Source: Dialister succinatiphilus YIT 11850 (GTDB lineage Bacteria; Bacillota; Negativicutes; Veillonellales; Dialisteraceae). From it: 64,000 nucleotides of DNA. This document shows positions 26,725 through 35,286 of this stretch, piece by piece. Numbering within the stretch: position 1 is the first letter of the stretch; each line of letters begins with the position of its first letter. Both the position numbers and the translations under genes were made by a program. The notes under the pieces are model-generated. The model saw nothing but the letters and a program-made list of their open reading frames with translations, did no database searches and was not told where the DNA came from. The stretch covers positions 418,488 through 482,487 of the forward strand of contig NZ_JH591188.1 in the NCBI RefSeq assembly GCF_000242435.1. The letters run 5' to 3'.

Positions 26725-27741
26725 ATGAAAAAGAAAATCATTTCTGTCATGACGAAGAAGGAACGCATCCAGGCGGCCATCCGCGGCGAGGAAGTGGACC
26801 GGGTGCCCTATTCCCTGTGGACACATCTGCCTATGATAGACCTGGATCCTGTGAGCAATGCCGAGCATACCTACGATTTCTATAAAAAATATGATGTGGA
26901 TATTCTGAAAACCATGAATAACGGCATGTACAGCGTCGAGGATTTCGGAGCCAAAACTGATTTCAGCGATGTACCCAAAGGCGGCGTGGCCCGGATTACA
27001 GAGACGCCGGTGAAGGAACCGGAGGACTGGCTCAGGCTCAAGCCGGTATCCGTGAATGAAGGGGCCCTGGCCAGGGAGCAGAAGTATCTGAAGCTTCTCC
27101 TGAATCAAACAAAGGGAGAAGTGCCCGTCGTATTTACGGTGTTCAGCCCCCTCACCACGGCCAATAAACTCTGCCCCTCCATGATGGACCATATCCGGCA
27201 GGGTCATGGAGACAAGGTGAAGGAAGCGCTGAAGGTGATTACAGAAACCACCTGCGCCCTGGTGCAGCGGGTTATCGAACTGGGGGCTGACGGTATCTTT
27301 TTTGCCACCCAGCTTTCATCCTATAATCTCACAGAAGAATCCTTCTATCGGGAATATGGCATGCCCTACGATCTGGCAGTGCTCTCCGCCTCGTCGGGCT
27401 GGTGCAACGTGCTTCATGCCCATGGCAAAAATATCATGTTCCCCCTCCTTCGCAAATATCCGGTGCAGGTTTTCAACTGGCATGCCTTCGAATCGCTGCC
27501 GGAAATCGCAGAAGCCCAGCTCCTGACAGGAAAGTGCATCATGGCAGGTCTGGAGCGGATGGATATTACAGAACACCATAAAAATGAAATCGAACGGGAA
27601 ATCTATGAAACCCTGAAACAGACAGGCGGCAGAAAAGTCATTCTTTCCCCGGGCTGCGTCATCCGCTATCCCCTGGATGAAGACATGCTCTCCTTCGTGA
27701 GAAAGGCAAAGGAAGAAATCGAAGGAAAGATGGAATTGTGA
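26725..27741 (+). CDS. Uroporphyrinogen decarboxylase (URO-D) family protein
   Basis: 338 residues with an AAGGAGG site. The URO-D fold is suggested by KKERIQAAIRGEEVDRVPYS, LGADGIFFATQLSSYN, LHAHGKNIMFPLLRKYPVQV and FNWHAFESLPE, and by GRKVILSPGCVI near the end. The HemE-specific RQAGRY substrate motif at the N terminus is absent, so this is not a typical haem-pathway enzyme. Corrinoid methyltransferases (MtaA/MtbA type) and uncharacterised URO-D proteins share this fold. No haem or corrinoid gene lies nearby; substrate is unknown. Confidence 0.8.
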   Translation: MKKKIISVMTKKERIQAAIRGEEVDRVPYSLWTHLPMIDLDPVSNAEHTYDFYKKYDVDILKTMNNGMYSVEDFGAKTDFSDVPKGGVARITETPVKEPEDWLRLKPVSVNEGALAREQKYLKLLLNQTKGEVPVVFTVFSPLTTANKLCPSMMDHIRQGHGDKVKEALKVITETTCALVQRVIELGADGIFFATQLSSYNLTEESFYREYGMPYDLAVLSASSGWCNVLHAHGKNIMFPLLRKYPVQVFNWHAFESLPEIAEAQLLTGKCIMAGLERMDITEHHKNEIEREIYETLKQTGGRKVILSPGCVIRYPLDEDMLSFVRKAKEEIEGKMEL

Positions 27742-27993
27742 GATGGTGTGCTGGTGACAGGGGAAGGCTGCTGGCTGTCAGTTATCCGCTGTCTGCTTTA
27801 CGCAGGCTGGTAGACGGCGGGAAAGCAGACAGCGCCTTGCCACCTTCAGCCTGAAAAGCCCCTGCGCCCTGAGTGAAGCGATGCACAAAATGAAGTGCCT
27901 CATTTCCCCCTTTGGGACACAACCTGCCTGCGTCAGCAGGCCATAATCTTCGCCTGCGGAGCGGGCGAAGGCTACCCTCTGAACCCTCTAAGC
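27742..27993. repeat. Mosaic repeat block R4
   Basis: Starts with GTGAGATGGTGTGCTGGTGA right at the stop and contains palindromic units CCTGCCTGCGTCAGCAGG and TTCGCCTGCGGAGCGGGCGA joined by CATAATC/CTACCCTCTGAACCC linkers. No gene is seen. Confidence 0.7.
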
Positions 27994-27994
27994 C

Positions 27995-28861
27995 TTATGA
28001 ATTCTTAATATTTCCTGCCACAATGCCTGCTCCGATAAGGAAGATGCCTGCCCACTGGATGGGGGTGATGGATTCACCCAGCACCAGAAGGGCCATGACG
28101 AGGGCCACAGGAAGTTCCGATGCGGCCAGCACGGAGCCAAGACCGGGGCCTACATGGGGCATGCCCCAGGCCAGAAGAAAAGGCGGCAGGGCTACGCCGA
28201 AAATACCAAGGAGGAAGCCATAGGGGAGGAGAAGGGGCCAGGAGGAAAAATCAAGGAGAAAGACCGGCGGAAGGAGAAGGAAGGTCAGCAGGGTATCACC
28301 GGTGGACATGAGAGCTCCCTTCAGGGCAGGGGCTATGCCTTTTCCCAGAAGGGAACTGGCACACATCATGGCAGTGTAGGAAAGGGCGGAAAGAAGGCCC
28401 CACACCATGCCGGAGGAAAAGGAAAAGTCGGCGCCTTCATCCAGAAAACCGGCTGAGAGCAGGGTGCCTGTGAGGCAGAGAATGATGGAAAGGAGCTGCT
28501 TCTTTTCCGGCAGCTTTTTAAAAATCAAAGATTCCGCCGCCGTACCCATCCAGATAGACTGGAACAGGAAAACCACTGCCAGGGAGGCAGAGAGACTTTC
28601 CAGGGAATGGTAGTAGAAAATGGTGGTGAGCGCCATGGGAATGCCAATGGCTGCAAGGGACAGAATCTGGAAGAAAGAAGGAATCCGTCTTACGGTAAGT
28701 ATGGCGGAAAGCCATAGAAAGAGCATGCCGAAAAGACACTGCATACCGCTCACATCGGCGAGAGTGAGGCCAGCGGCATAGGCGGTTTTTACAAAGGTGG
28801 AAAGAATGCCGTAGCAGGCGCCGGCGGAAAATACGATAAATGCATAGAATCCTTTATGCAT
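27995..28861 (-). CDS. EamA/DMT superfamily transporter
   Basis: About 288 residues from ATG 28861 (GGAGGAAATC site); the ORF is open to 28996 but that part has no site. Ten hydrophobic segments in two EamA halves; FSAGACYGILSTFVKTAY at the start and LGSVLAASELPVALVMALLV with GESITPIQWAGIFLIGAGIV in the second half are characteristic of drug/metabolite transporters. Substrate unknown. Confidence 0.88.
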   Translation of the reverse strand: MHKGFYAFIVFSAGACYGILSTFVKTAYAAGLTLADVSGMQCLFGMLFLWLSAILTVRRIPSFFQILSLAAIGIPMALTTIFYYHSLESLSASLAVVFLFQSIWMGTAAESLIFKKLPEKKQLLSIILCLTGTLLSAGFLDEGADFSFSSGMVWGLLSALSYTAMMCASSLLGKGIAPALKGALMSTGDTLLTFLLLPPVFLLDFSSWPLLLPYGFLLGIFGVALPPFLLAWGMPHVGPGLGSVLAASELPVALVMALLVLGESITPIQWAGIFLIGAGIVAGNIKNS

Positions 28862-29028
28862 GATTTCCTCCAAAAGAAAAGCACAGTGCAGCATGCACTG
28901 TGCGGCGAAAACAGAAAATTCTGAAAAAATCCACAACCATGACGGTTTTATTGTCTGCAGTCTATCATATGGGAAGGGAAAAGGCAAGGCCACCATGATA
29001 GAAGGCAGACCTTGAAAAAAGCAGATGA

Positions 29029-30159
29029 TTATTCAGCTTCCAGGGAGTCAAGAAAAGTGCTCATGGCCTGGAGGCCTTTTTTTAATGTGTCCCTGTCGGC
29101 GGCATAGCCGATACGCATGGAACGGGGTTCATCGAAGCAGTCCCCCGGGGTTACGAAGGTGCCGCAGCTGTCATACATGCGGCGGCAGAGGGTATAGGAA
29201 TCTATGGGAAAATCATAATACACCAGTGCGGTGGTACCGGCTTTGGGCTTCACATAGGAAAGGCGAGGTTCTTTTTGAATCCAGTGATCCAGGATATCCA
29301 GATTTTCCCGGATGATTTTTTTATTTCTTTCCAGAATCTGATTTTTGGAAGCCAGGGCCAGCGCGGCAATGGCTTCGTCCATCATGCCGCAGCTGATGAG
29401 GTTGTAGTCACGATGGGACCAGAACTGCTTTAAGGCATCTTTATCATGGGTGGCAATCCATCCCAGACGGACGCCGGCCAGAGAAAACACTTTGGACATG
29501 GAAGAAGTGGAAATGCCTTTTTCGTACATGTCCACAATGGACGGCTGCCATTCGTCATCCTGGGTGAGATGGCGGTATACTTCATCTACCAGAAGGTAGG
29601 CGTCAGATTTTTTGGCAATGTCCACCACTTTCTTCAGAATTTCGGGAGACATCAGGGCGCCGGTGGGGTTGTTCGGATTATTGAGGCAGATCATCTTCAC
29701 ACCGCCTCGGGCCATTTCTTCCAGTTCCTCCAGGTCCGGGAGATAGCTGTTTTCCTTTTTCAAATGCAGGATTTCCACCTTTGCTCCCAGGGAGGCAGGA
29801 ATGGAGTAGAGCTGCTGGTAAGAGGGCATGATGGAAATGACCTTGTCTCCCGGATTGATAAGGGAATAAAAAACATGGTGGTTAGCCCCGGAAGCACCAT
29901 GGGCAGGAACGATTTCATCGGGCCTGATGGTGTGGTACAGGGCAGCAATGCCTTCCTTCAAATCAGGAGAACCTTCTATATAGCCATAGGTGAGACGGCG
30001 GGCACAGAGTTTGTTAAGGAATGATTCCTTATGGGTTCCCGACAGTTCAAAAAGTTCGTCCAGTGAAATGGAATCCACGCAGGTTTCGGCAATATTGTAC
30101 CGGGCACCTGTTTCATAGGCATTCATCCATTCTTCGACAGCAAAGGGTTTAATGTTCAT
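29029..30159 (-). CDS. PLP-dependent aminotransferase, class I/II
   Basis: 376 residues. Fold-type I hallmarks: YGYIEGSPDLKEGIAALY near 60, LNNPNNPTGALMSPE near 160, LVDEVYRHLTQ near 190 and the PLP-binding Lys near residue 223 in STSSMSKVFSLAGVRLGW; a C-terminal Arg in RSMRIGYA binds the substrate carboxylate. It is closest to aspartate/aromatic aminotransferase-like proteins; the amino acid is not clear. It has its own promoter and a leader that folds into two mutually exclusive structures, so it is likely regulated by termination control. Confidence 0.88.
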   Translation of the reverse strand: MNIKPFAVEEWMNAYETGARYNIAETCVDSISLDELFELSGTHKESFLNKLCARRLTYGYIEGSPDLKEGIAALYHTIRPDEIVPAHGASGANHHVFYSLINPGDKVISIMPSYQQLYSIPASLGAKVEILHLKKENSYLPDLEELEEMARGGVKMICLNNPNNPTGALMSPEILKKVVDIAKKSDAYLLVDEVYRHLTQDDEWQPSIVDMYEKGISTSSMSKVFSLAGVRLGWIATHDKDALKQFWSHRDYNLISCGMMDEAIAALALASKNQILERNKKIIRENLDILDHWIQKEPRLSYVKPKAGTTALVYYDFPIDSYTLCRRMYDSCGTFVTPGDCFDEPRSMRIGYAADRDTLKKGLQAMSTFLDSLEAE

Positions 30160-30173
30160 GATATAACCTCCTT

Positions 30174-30295
30174 AAAAAAAAGAGGATTTATTCCTGCCTT
30201 TCAATGGTTTTCGCCATATTACCTGCAGCAGGAATAAACCCTCTTGGCTCCCTATCCGGTGACAGGGAAGAGTTTCTTATGAAATTACACATATA
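30174..30295 (-). promoter_or_regulatory. Switching 5' leader with terminator, class not recognised
   Basis: On the - strand a stem AAACTCTT/AAGAGGGTTT (30275-30268 with 30245-30236) encloses CCCT-loop-AGGG. Its 3' arm is also the 5' arm of a 17-bp terminator stem (AGAGGGTTTATTCCTGC, 30244-30228, with GCAGGAATAAATCCTCT, 30197-30181) followed by seven T. The two folds exclude each other, as in a riboswitch or attenuator. I could not match it to T-box, SAM, lysine, TPP, glycine or preQ1 consensus features. Confidence 0.55.
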
Positions 30296-30324
30296 ATAAT
30301 ACATGGGGAAAAAGATTCTGTCAA
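30296..30324 (-). promoter_or_regulatory. Promoter of the aminotransferase leader
   Basis: TTGACA (30324-30319), 17-base spacer, TATTAT (30301-30296) on the - strand. Confidence 0.75.
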
Positions 30325-30384
30325 TGGATGGAAAGGTTTCTGCTTTCTTATAGAAGGGCAGACTTGCGATCCCACGGTCAGACC

Positions 30385-30433
30385 AAAAAGGAGCGGTGAA
30401 GAAATGATTTACATTCTTTCACCGCTCCTTTTA
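30385..30433 (-). terminator. Terminator hairpin after the PotE-type gene (repeat family)
   Basis: AAAAAGGAGCGGTGAAGAAA with TTCTTTCACCGCTCCTTTT. The outer arm GGAGCGG is matched by CCGCTCC, a compensated variant of the usual GGGCTGTG arm. Confidence 0.85.
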
Positions 30434-30441
30434 TTTATTTT

Positions 30442-31785
30442 TTATTTCTTATCAATAGGCGGATAGGTGGAAACTTCCGGCGTCGGCGCATAGCGGAGGC
30501 GGGAGGAAATGAGGGCATAAATGACGAGGCCCATGGCAGCTACGAAAGCGCCTTCCAGAATGACGGTCCAGCCGCAGCCGTATACAGCGTAGCAGCTGTA
30601 GATACCGCCTACAATAGCTGCTGCATTGGCCAGCTTTGCCTTGTCATGGGGAATGCCTTCGGCTTTCTGCAGATCCGATACGGCGCCCATGGCGAGAAGG
30701 TAGGGGATGAGGTTAATCATGACAGCCAGGTTGATGAGCACATTGAACTGCTTTAAGAGAGTGGGGCTCATGGTGGAGAGGGTCATGATAACCTGGATGG
30801 CCACCAGGGATCCGATAGCCACATAGGGAGAACGGAAACGGTTGACCTTGGACAGGAATTTCGGGAAAAGCCCGATGGAGGAAGCTTCTCTTGCTACTTC
30901 GGAAACGGTGAACTGCCAGGCAGTGAGGGACACGAAGCAGGAGCATACCAGCATGCAGGAAATAATATATCCTGCTTTTTCTCCGAACATGGTGGCATAA
31001 GCCAGTCCGAAGGGAGCTCCGGAAGCCATCAGTTCCTTGTAAGGTACCAGGCCGCCGATGATAGCAGTAGAAGTGGTGTAGCAGGCACCTGCCAGAAGAG
31101 TACCGGCCAGTACGGCAATGGGTACATTCTTTTCCGGATTCTCCACGGTGTCGGAGTTAGCGCAGGCAGTTTCCAATCCCAGGAAGGCCCAGATGATGAC
31201 GGCAATGGAGTCTTTCATGATATCGTAGAATGGCAGGTTTCCGGGATTCCAGGCTTCGCTATAGATACCGGTATCAAAGAAGAAGAAGCCGCAAAGGAGA
31301 AGGCCTACCACTGGAGATACGACACAAAAAACGCCGAGGGAAGTGAATTTGCCGAATTTCTTGGGGCCCACCAGACTGATGGTGGCTGCCAGAATGAGGA
31401 CACCGATGGTGGCCATGCACACTTCCACAGGGGAAAGGGTGAGGCCGAACACGTAGGAGCCGTAGCTGACGACGCCGCTGGCAATGGCTGCATTGGCGAT
31501 GATTAATGAAATGGTGTAGCAGAAATTGGAAAGGAAATTTCCCGCTCTGCCGAAACGGTACTCCGCATAGCCGCCCATGCCGCCTACCTTGGAAGTATGC
31601 ATGCCGCAGCGGGCAAAGGCATAAGCCAGAATCGTGGCTCCGATGGAGGCCAGAATCCACGCAAAAATTGAAGCTGTCCCGATTTCTGCCAGTGTGGCCG
31701 GCAGAAGGATAATACCGGAACCCATCATGTTGATGGCTGTTACTGTTGTGAGCTGTACCACTCCCATTTTTTTGCTCTTAGACAA
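30442..31785 (-). CDS. Putrescine/ornithine antiporter-like APC permease (PotE family)
   Basis: 447 residues from TTG 31785 (SKSKKMGVVQLTTVTAINMM); GAAGGGA stands seven bases upstream. Nearly every part recalls E. coli PotE: NMMGSGIILLPATLAEIGT, GGMGGYAEYRFGRAGNF, AFLGLETACANSDTVENPEK, APFGLAYATMFG, AWQFTVSEVAREAS and FNVLINLAVMINLIPYLLAMG. Twelve hydrophobic segments. PotE exchanges ornithine and putrescine across the inner membrane; cadaverine/lysine exchange (CadB) is the nearest alternative. No ornithine decarboxylase gene is in the window. The frame stays open upstream to 31947, see the leader entry. Confidence 0.85.
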   Translation of the reverse strand: MSKSKKMGVVQLTTVTAINMMGSGIILLPATLAEIGTASIFAWILASIGATILAYAFARCGMHTSKVGGMGGYAEYRFGRAGNFLSNFCYTISLIIANAAIASGVVSYGSYVFGLTLSPVEVCMATIGVLILAATISLVGPKKFGKFTSLGVFCVVSPVVGLLLCGFFFFDTGIYSEAWNPGNLPFYDIMKDSIAVIIWAFLGLETACANSDTVENPEKNVPIAVLAGTLLAGACYTTSTAIIGGLVPYKELMASGAPFGLAYATMFGEKAGYIISCMLVCSCFVSLTAWQFTVSEVAREASSIGLFPKFLSKVNRFRSPYVAIGSLVAIQVIMTLSTMSPTLLKQFNVLINLAVMINLIPYLLAMGAVSDLQKAEGIPHDKAKLANAAAIVGGIYSCYAVYGCGWTVILEGAFVAAMGLVIYALISSRLRYAPTPEVSTYPPIDKK

Positions 31786-32016
31786 GGTTGTTCCCTTCTT
31801 TCTTAATCCAAATCGCATGAAGCGTATTGGGGGAAAAATATTGTCCCGGAATAAACCGGATGATGCAGTCATGAAAATCATCAAGGCATGCACGAGCCCC
31901 ATTTGCTTTCTATAAAGGTGAAAGAAACAGGGCATAAAGAAAACCATCCGTTATTTTTTAACGGTTCGCTGCTCAACTGCTCTCGGGGCAGGGCGCGATG
32001 AATTTTTATTTACTGC
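31786..32016 (-). promoter_or_regulatory. Long 5' leader of the PotE-type gene
   Basis: About 230 bases lie between the promoter and TTG 31785. It has a hairpin AACCGTT/AACGGATGGTT near 31943-31970 and a CCGG-TTTATT-CCGG hairpin near 31847-31860. An in-frame upstream ATG (near 31932) would add 49 codons (HLYRKQMGLVHALM...), but it has no clear ribosome site. Polyamine transport genes are often controlled through such leaders; a specific mechanism cannot be read here. Confidence 0.35.
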
Positions 32017-32045
32017 AATATACCATAAATGAAATCATATGACAA
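32017..32045 (-). promoter_or_regulatory. Promoter upstream of the PotE-type gene
   Basis: TTGTCA (32045-32040), 17-base spacer, TATATT (32022-32017) on the - strand, in a strongly AT-rich stretch. Confidence 0.65.
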
Positions 32046-32218
32046 GACTTTTTTACAATTTTTTTTGTAAAATTTTTTCTATGAACTCATATGGACTTTT
32101 GAGAACTTTTGAGGAAAAAGAAGAAAAATAGCAAAAAATGCTTGCCATCATGGTTTGGCATGGATTGGAATGATACATCATGATGTATTGTGAAATTTCA
32201 TGGTAAAAATGAACAAAA

Positions 32219-32251
32219 CCCCGGAAGGGCGTCATGGTGGGCATTCCGGGG
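32219..32251. repeat. Isolated inverted repeat in a 600-base gene-free AT-rich stretch
   Basis: CCCCGGAA (32219-32226) pairs with TTCCGGGG (32244-32251). Read on the - strand it is followed by a T-rich stretch and could terminate transcription. No credible gene was found between 32046 and 32640; the 84-codon ORF at 32436-32690 overlaps the greA promoter and lacks a ribosome site. Confidence 0.5.
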
Positions 32252-32640
32252 AATTCCTCGATTTGGCGGGGATGAATATCCTGCATAAAATTGAAACTAA
32301 TATGGATAAAAATACAATTTTGTAAAATGGGCGTAAATTTCTATTAGCCCTGTGCCGCCTGAAACAGCCCCAAATTGCCCCATATAACCTCACAGGGGAA
32401 ATTTCTGATTTTTAATTGAGAAAACAAGCAAAATAATGAGAATAATATATTTTTTCTTGAGTCAATTAGAAAAATGTTTTATAGGAAAAAAGAGGGAAAA
32501 ATCCCTTCTTCCTGAGGAGAAAGAAGGACCGTTTTGGTGGACACGGTTTTGGCAGAGCAGGGGAGATAGAAAAAAGTTTTCTGTCAAACGCCATCCAAAG
32601 AAAGGCATGTTGGGGAAATGGGAAACAATACGTAAATTGT

Positions 32641-32670
32641 TTGACTACACCCTTCATTTTGCTATATACT
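32641..32670 (+). promoter_or_regulatory. Promoter of greA-lysS
   Basis: TTGACT (32641-32646), 18-base spacer, TATACT (32665-32670). Confidence 0.75.
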
Positions 32671-32747
32671 ATGAAATATGCCCTGTTTAGGATTCCCCTA
32701 TGATATCTATATAAGGTATAAGTATTAAAGAAAAGAGGCAGATTGTT

Positions 32748-33221
32748 ATGGCAGAAATGCAGCGTACTCTGGTCACCAGAGAAGGCCTTGAAAAGATGCA
32801 GAAGGAACTGGATGAACTCCGTTCCACAAAACGTGCGGAAATTGCACAGCGCCTGAAGGCCGCCATCGCAATGGGCGACCTTTCCGAAAACTCCGAATAT
32901 GATGAAGCTAAGAACGCCCAGGCTTTCCTGGAAGGCCGTATCCTCCAGCTGGAACAGCAGATCCGCACCGCCCAGGTCATTGAAAAGGTGGCTAAGGACC
33001 GTGTAGATGTTGGTTCTACCGTACTCATCGAAGATATGGAAGAGCATCTTCAGGAAAAGGTGACCATTGTAGGTTCCACCGAATCCAATCCCTTTGAAGG
33101 CCGTATTTCCAACGAATCCCCGGTAGGACGTGCCCTGATGGGAGCCAAGGCCGGCGATACGGTGGAAGCAGAAGCGCCTAACGGCGTTTTGAAATACAAA
33201 GTCATTTCGATTGAAGAATAA
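32748..33221 (+). CDS. greA: Transcription elongation factor GreA
   Basis: 157 residues. N-terminal coiled-coil hairpin (LVTREGLEKMQKELDELRST, then AAIAMGDLSENSEYDEAKNA with the acidic tip residues) and the C-terminal FKBP-like part (VGSTESNPFEGRISNESPVG, GRALMGAKAGDTVEAEAPNG). GreA rescues backtracked RNA polymerase by stimulating transcript cleavage. It is 28 bases upstream of lysS and shares its promoter, a common arrangement in Firmicutes. Confidence 0.96.
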   Translation: MAEMQRTLVTREGLEKMQKELDELRSTKRAEIAQRLKAAIAMGDLSENSEYDEAKNAQAFLEGRILQLEQQIRTAQVIEKVAKDRVDVGSTVLIEDMEEHLQEKVTIVGSTESNPFEGRISNESPVGRALMGAKAGDTVEAEAPNGVLKYKVISIEE

Positions 33222-33249
33222 TATGACTGGTAGGAAATGAGGTTAAGGA

Positions 33250-35190
33250 ATGACAGAAAATAAAAACCAGAATACACAGCACAGCGGTCCGAAACTGAAT
33301 GACCAGATGATCATCCGCCGCGAAAAGCTGGATAAAATCCGTGCACTGGGCGTAGAACCCTACGGACAGAAATTTGAATGGGACCACCATGCTGCCGATA
33401 TCCGCAAAGAAGCGGAACAGCTGGAGAAGGATGAGACCCATGTCCGCATTGCCGGCAGAATCATGATCCGCCGCGGCCAGGGCAAGACAGCCTTCTGCGT
33501 GCTTCGTGACCAGACCGGTGACATCCAGGTTTATTTCAAGAGAGATGAGCTTCCTGAAAATGAATGGGCCCTTTTCAAGCTGGTGGATATCGGTGATATC
33601 CTTGGCATTGAAGGCACCGTCTTCACTACCCATACCGGCGAACTGACCGTGCGGGTTCTCCATTTCACTATGCTCTCCAAGTCCCTGCGCCCGCTGCCTG
33701 AAAAATGGCATGGCCTCACAGACAAGGAACAGCGCTACCGCCAGAGATATCTGGACCTCATCATGAATCCGGAAGTTCGGGAAACCTTCGTGAAGAGAGC
33801 TGCCATGATGTCTGCTATCCGCAAATGGTACACAGACCACGGCTTCCTGGAAGTGGAAACCCCGGTGCTGCAGCCTCTCTATGGCGGCGCCAATGCAAAA
33901 CCCTTCACCACCCATTTCAATGCCCTGGATATGACCATGTACCTGCGCATTGCTCCGGAACTGTACCTGAAGAGACTTCTGGTAGGCGGCTATGAACGGA
34001 TTTTTGAAATTACCAGAAACTTCAGGAATGAAGGCATGGACACCCGTCATAATCCGGAATTCACTGCCATCGAAACTTACCAGGCCTATGGTGATATCGA
34101 AGATGTCATTAACCAGACAGAACAGATCGTGGCTGCCTGCGCTATGGCTTCCTACGGTTCCATGAAATTCACTTATGAAGATACGGAAATCGATGTCACT
34201 CCGCCATGGCCGCGGCTTACCATGGCTGAAGCTGTGAAAAAATACACCGGCGAAGACTTTGATGCCTGCCAGACCATCGAAGACGCCAGAGCCATTGCAG
34301 ACAAGCTCCATGTGGAATACGGCGAATACGACGGCTTCGGCAAGATTCTTTCCGAATGCTTTGATGCCTATGTGGAAGAACACCTGATTCAGCCGGTGCA
34401 TATCACAAAGCATCCTATCGAAGTATCCCCTCTTTCCAAACTGGATCCGAAAGATCCGCGCTACACCATCCGTTTCGAATCCTACATTTACGGCCGCGAA
34501 CTGGCAAATGGCTTCTCCGAATTAAATGATCCCATTGACCAGAGAAAACGGTTCGAACTGCAGGTGGAGGAAAGAAAGCACGGCGACGACGAAGCGCATC
34601 CGATTGATGAAGATTTCCTGACTGCTCTGGAATACGGCATGCCTCCTACAGGCGGACTGGGCATCGGCCTCGACCGTCTCTTCATGCTTATGACCAACTC
34701 CGCTTCCATCCGCGACGTCCTCCTCTTCCCGGCCATGAAACCGGAAACAGCACTGGAAAAGAAGACGGCCCAGGAAGCTGAAAGACTGGCCAAAGAAGCA
34801 GACGATGAACCTATCGACTTCTCCAAAGTAGAAATTGAACCGCTCTTCAAGGACTATGTGGACTTTGATACCTTCAGCAAGTCTGATTTCCGGGCTGTCA
34901 AAGTCAAGGCCTGCGAAGCAGTGCCCAAGAGCAAGAAACTCCTGAAGTTCACCCTGGACGATGGTACAGGAGAAGACCGCATCATTCTCTCCGGCATTCA
35001 TGCCTACTATGAACCGGAAGAACTGGTAGGAAAGACGCTGATTGCCATCGTAAACCTTCCGCCAAGGAAGATGATGGGCATCGACTCCTGCGGCATGCTT
35101 CTCTCTGCCATTCATAAAGAAGAAGGGGAAGAAAAGCTTCACCTCCTCATGGTAGACCGTCATATCCCTGCCGGTGCCAAACTTTATTAA
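33250..35190 (+). CDS. lysS: Lysyl-tRNA synthetase, class II, with C-terminal tRNA-binding domain
   Basis: 646 residues, longer than the usual 490-510. Residues 1-500: OB-fold anticodon domain (VRIAGRIMIRRGQGKTAF), motif 2 FRNEGMDTRHNPEFTAIE and motif 3 GLGIGLDRLFML. A linker near 505-530 leads to a Trbp111/MetRS-type tRNA-binding OB domain (about 535-646: KSDFRAVKVKACEAVPKSKK, RIILSGIHAYYEPEELVGKT, PPRKMMGIDSCGMLLSA). This appendage normally sits on MetRS or phenylalanyl-tRNA synthetase beta. It probably raises tRNA affinity. The reading frame is continuous, so it is a real fusion. Confidence 0.96.
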   Translation: MTENKNQNTQHSGPKLNDQMIIRREKLDKIRALGVEPYGQKFEWDHHAADIRKEAEQLEKDETHVRIAGRIMIRRGQGKTAFCVLRDQTGDIQVYFKRDELPENEWALFKLVDIGDILGIEGTVFTTHTGELTVRVLHFTMLSKSLRPLPEKWHGLTDKEQRYRQRYLDLIMNPEVRETFVKRAAMMSAIRKWYTDHGFLEVETPVLQPLYGGANAKPFTTHFNALDMTMYLRIAPELYLKRLLVGGYERIFEITRNFRNEGMDTRHNPEFTAIETYQAYGDIEDVINQTEQIVAACAMASYGSMKFTYEDTEIDVTPPWPRLTMAEAVKKYTGEDFDACQTIEDARAIADKLHVEYGEYDGFGKILSECFDAYVEEHLIQPVHITKHPIEVSPLSKLDPKDPRYTIRFESYIYGRELANGFSELNDPIDQRKRFELQVEERKHGDDEAHPIDEDFLTALEYGMPPTGGLGIGLDRLFMLMTNSASIRDVLLFPAMKPETALEKKTAQEAERLAKEADDEPIDFSKVEIEPLFKDYVDFDTFSKSDFRAVKVKACEAVPKSKKLLKFTLDDGTGEDRIILSGIHAYYEPEELVGKTLIAIVNLPPRKMMGIDSCGMLLSAIHKEEGEEKLHLLMVDRHIPAGAKLY

Positions 35191-35208
35191 TCCATGAAGT
35201 AACTAATC

Positions 35209-35237
35209 AAAAAGCTGCCTTACGAGGCAGCTTTTTT
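35209..35237 (+). terminator. Intrinsic terminator after lysS
   Basis: AAAAAGCTGCC, loop TTACGA, GGCAGCTTTTTT. Confidence 0.88.
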
Positions 35238-35239
35238 GA

Positions 35240-35267
35240 TTGCAATTTTTCACTGTAGTGATATACT
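35240..35267 (+). promoter_or_regulatory. Promoter of the folT unit
   Basis: TTGCAA (35240-35245), 16-base spacer, TATACT (35262-35267). Confidence 0.6.
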
Positions 35268-35286
35268 GTATCCAATTTATAAGTTA

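Noticed and set aside
30174-30295. T-box or SAM/lysine riboswitch before the aminotransferase
   Set aside because: No TGGTACC T-box sequence and none of the conserved SAM or lysine aptamer segments could be found; kept as unclassified leader.
32436-32690. 84-codon ORF upstream of greA
   Set aside because: It overlaps the greA promoter, lacks a ribosome site and has a Lys-rich, unstructured composition.
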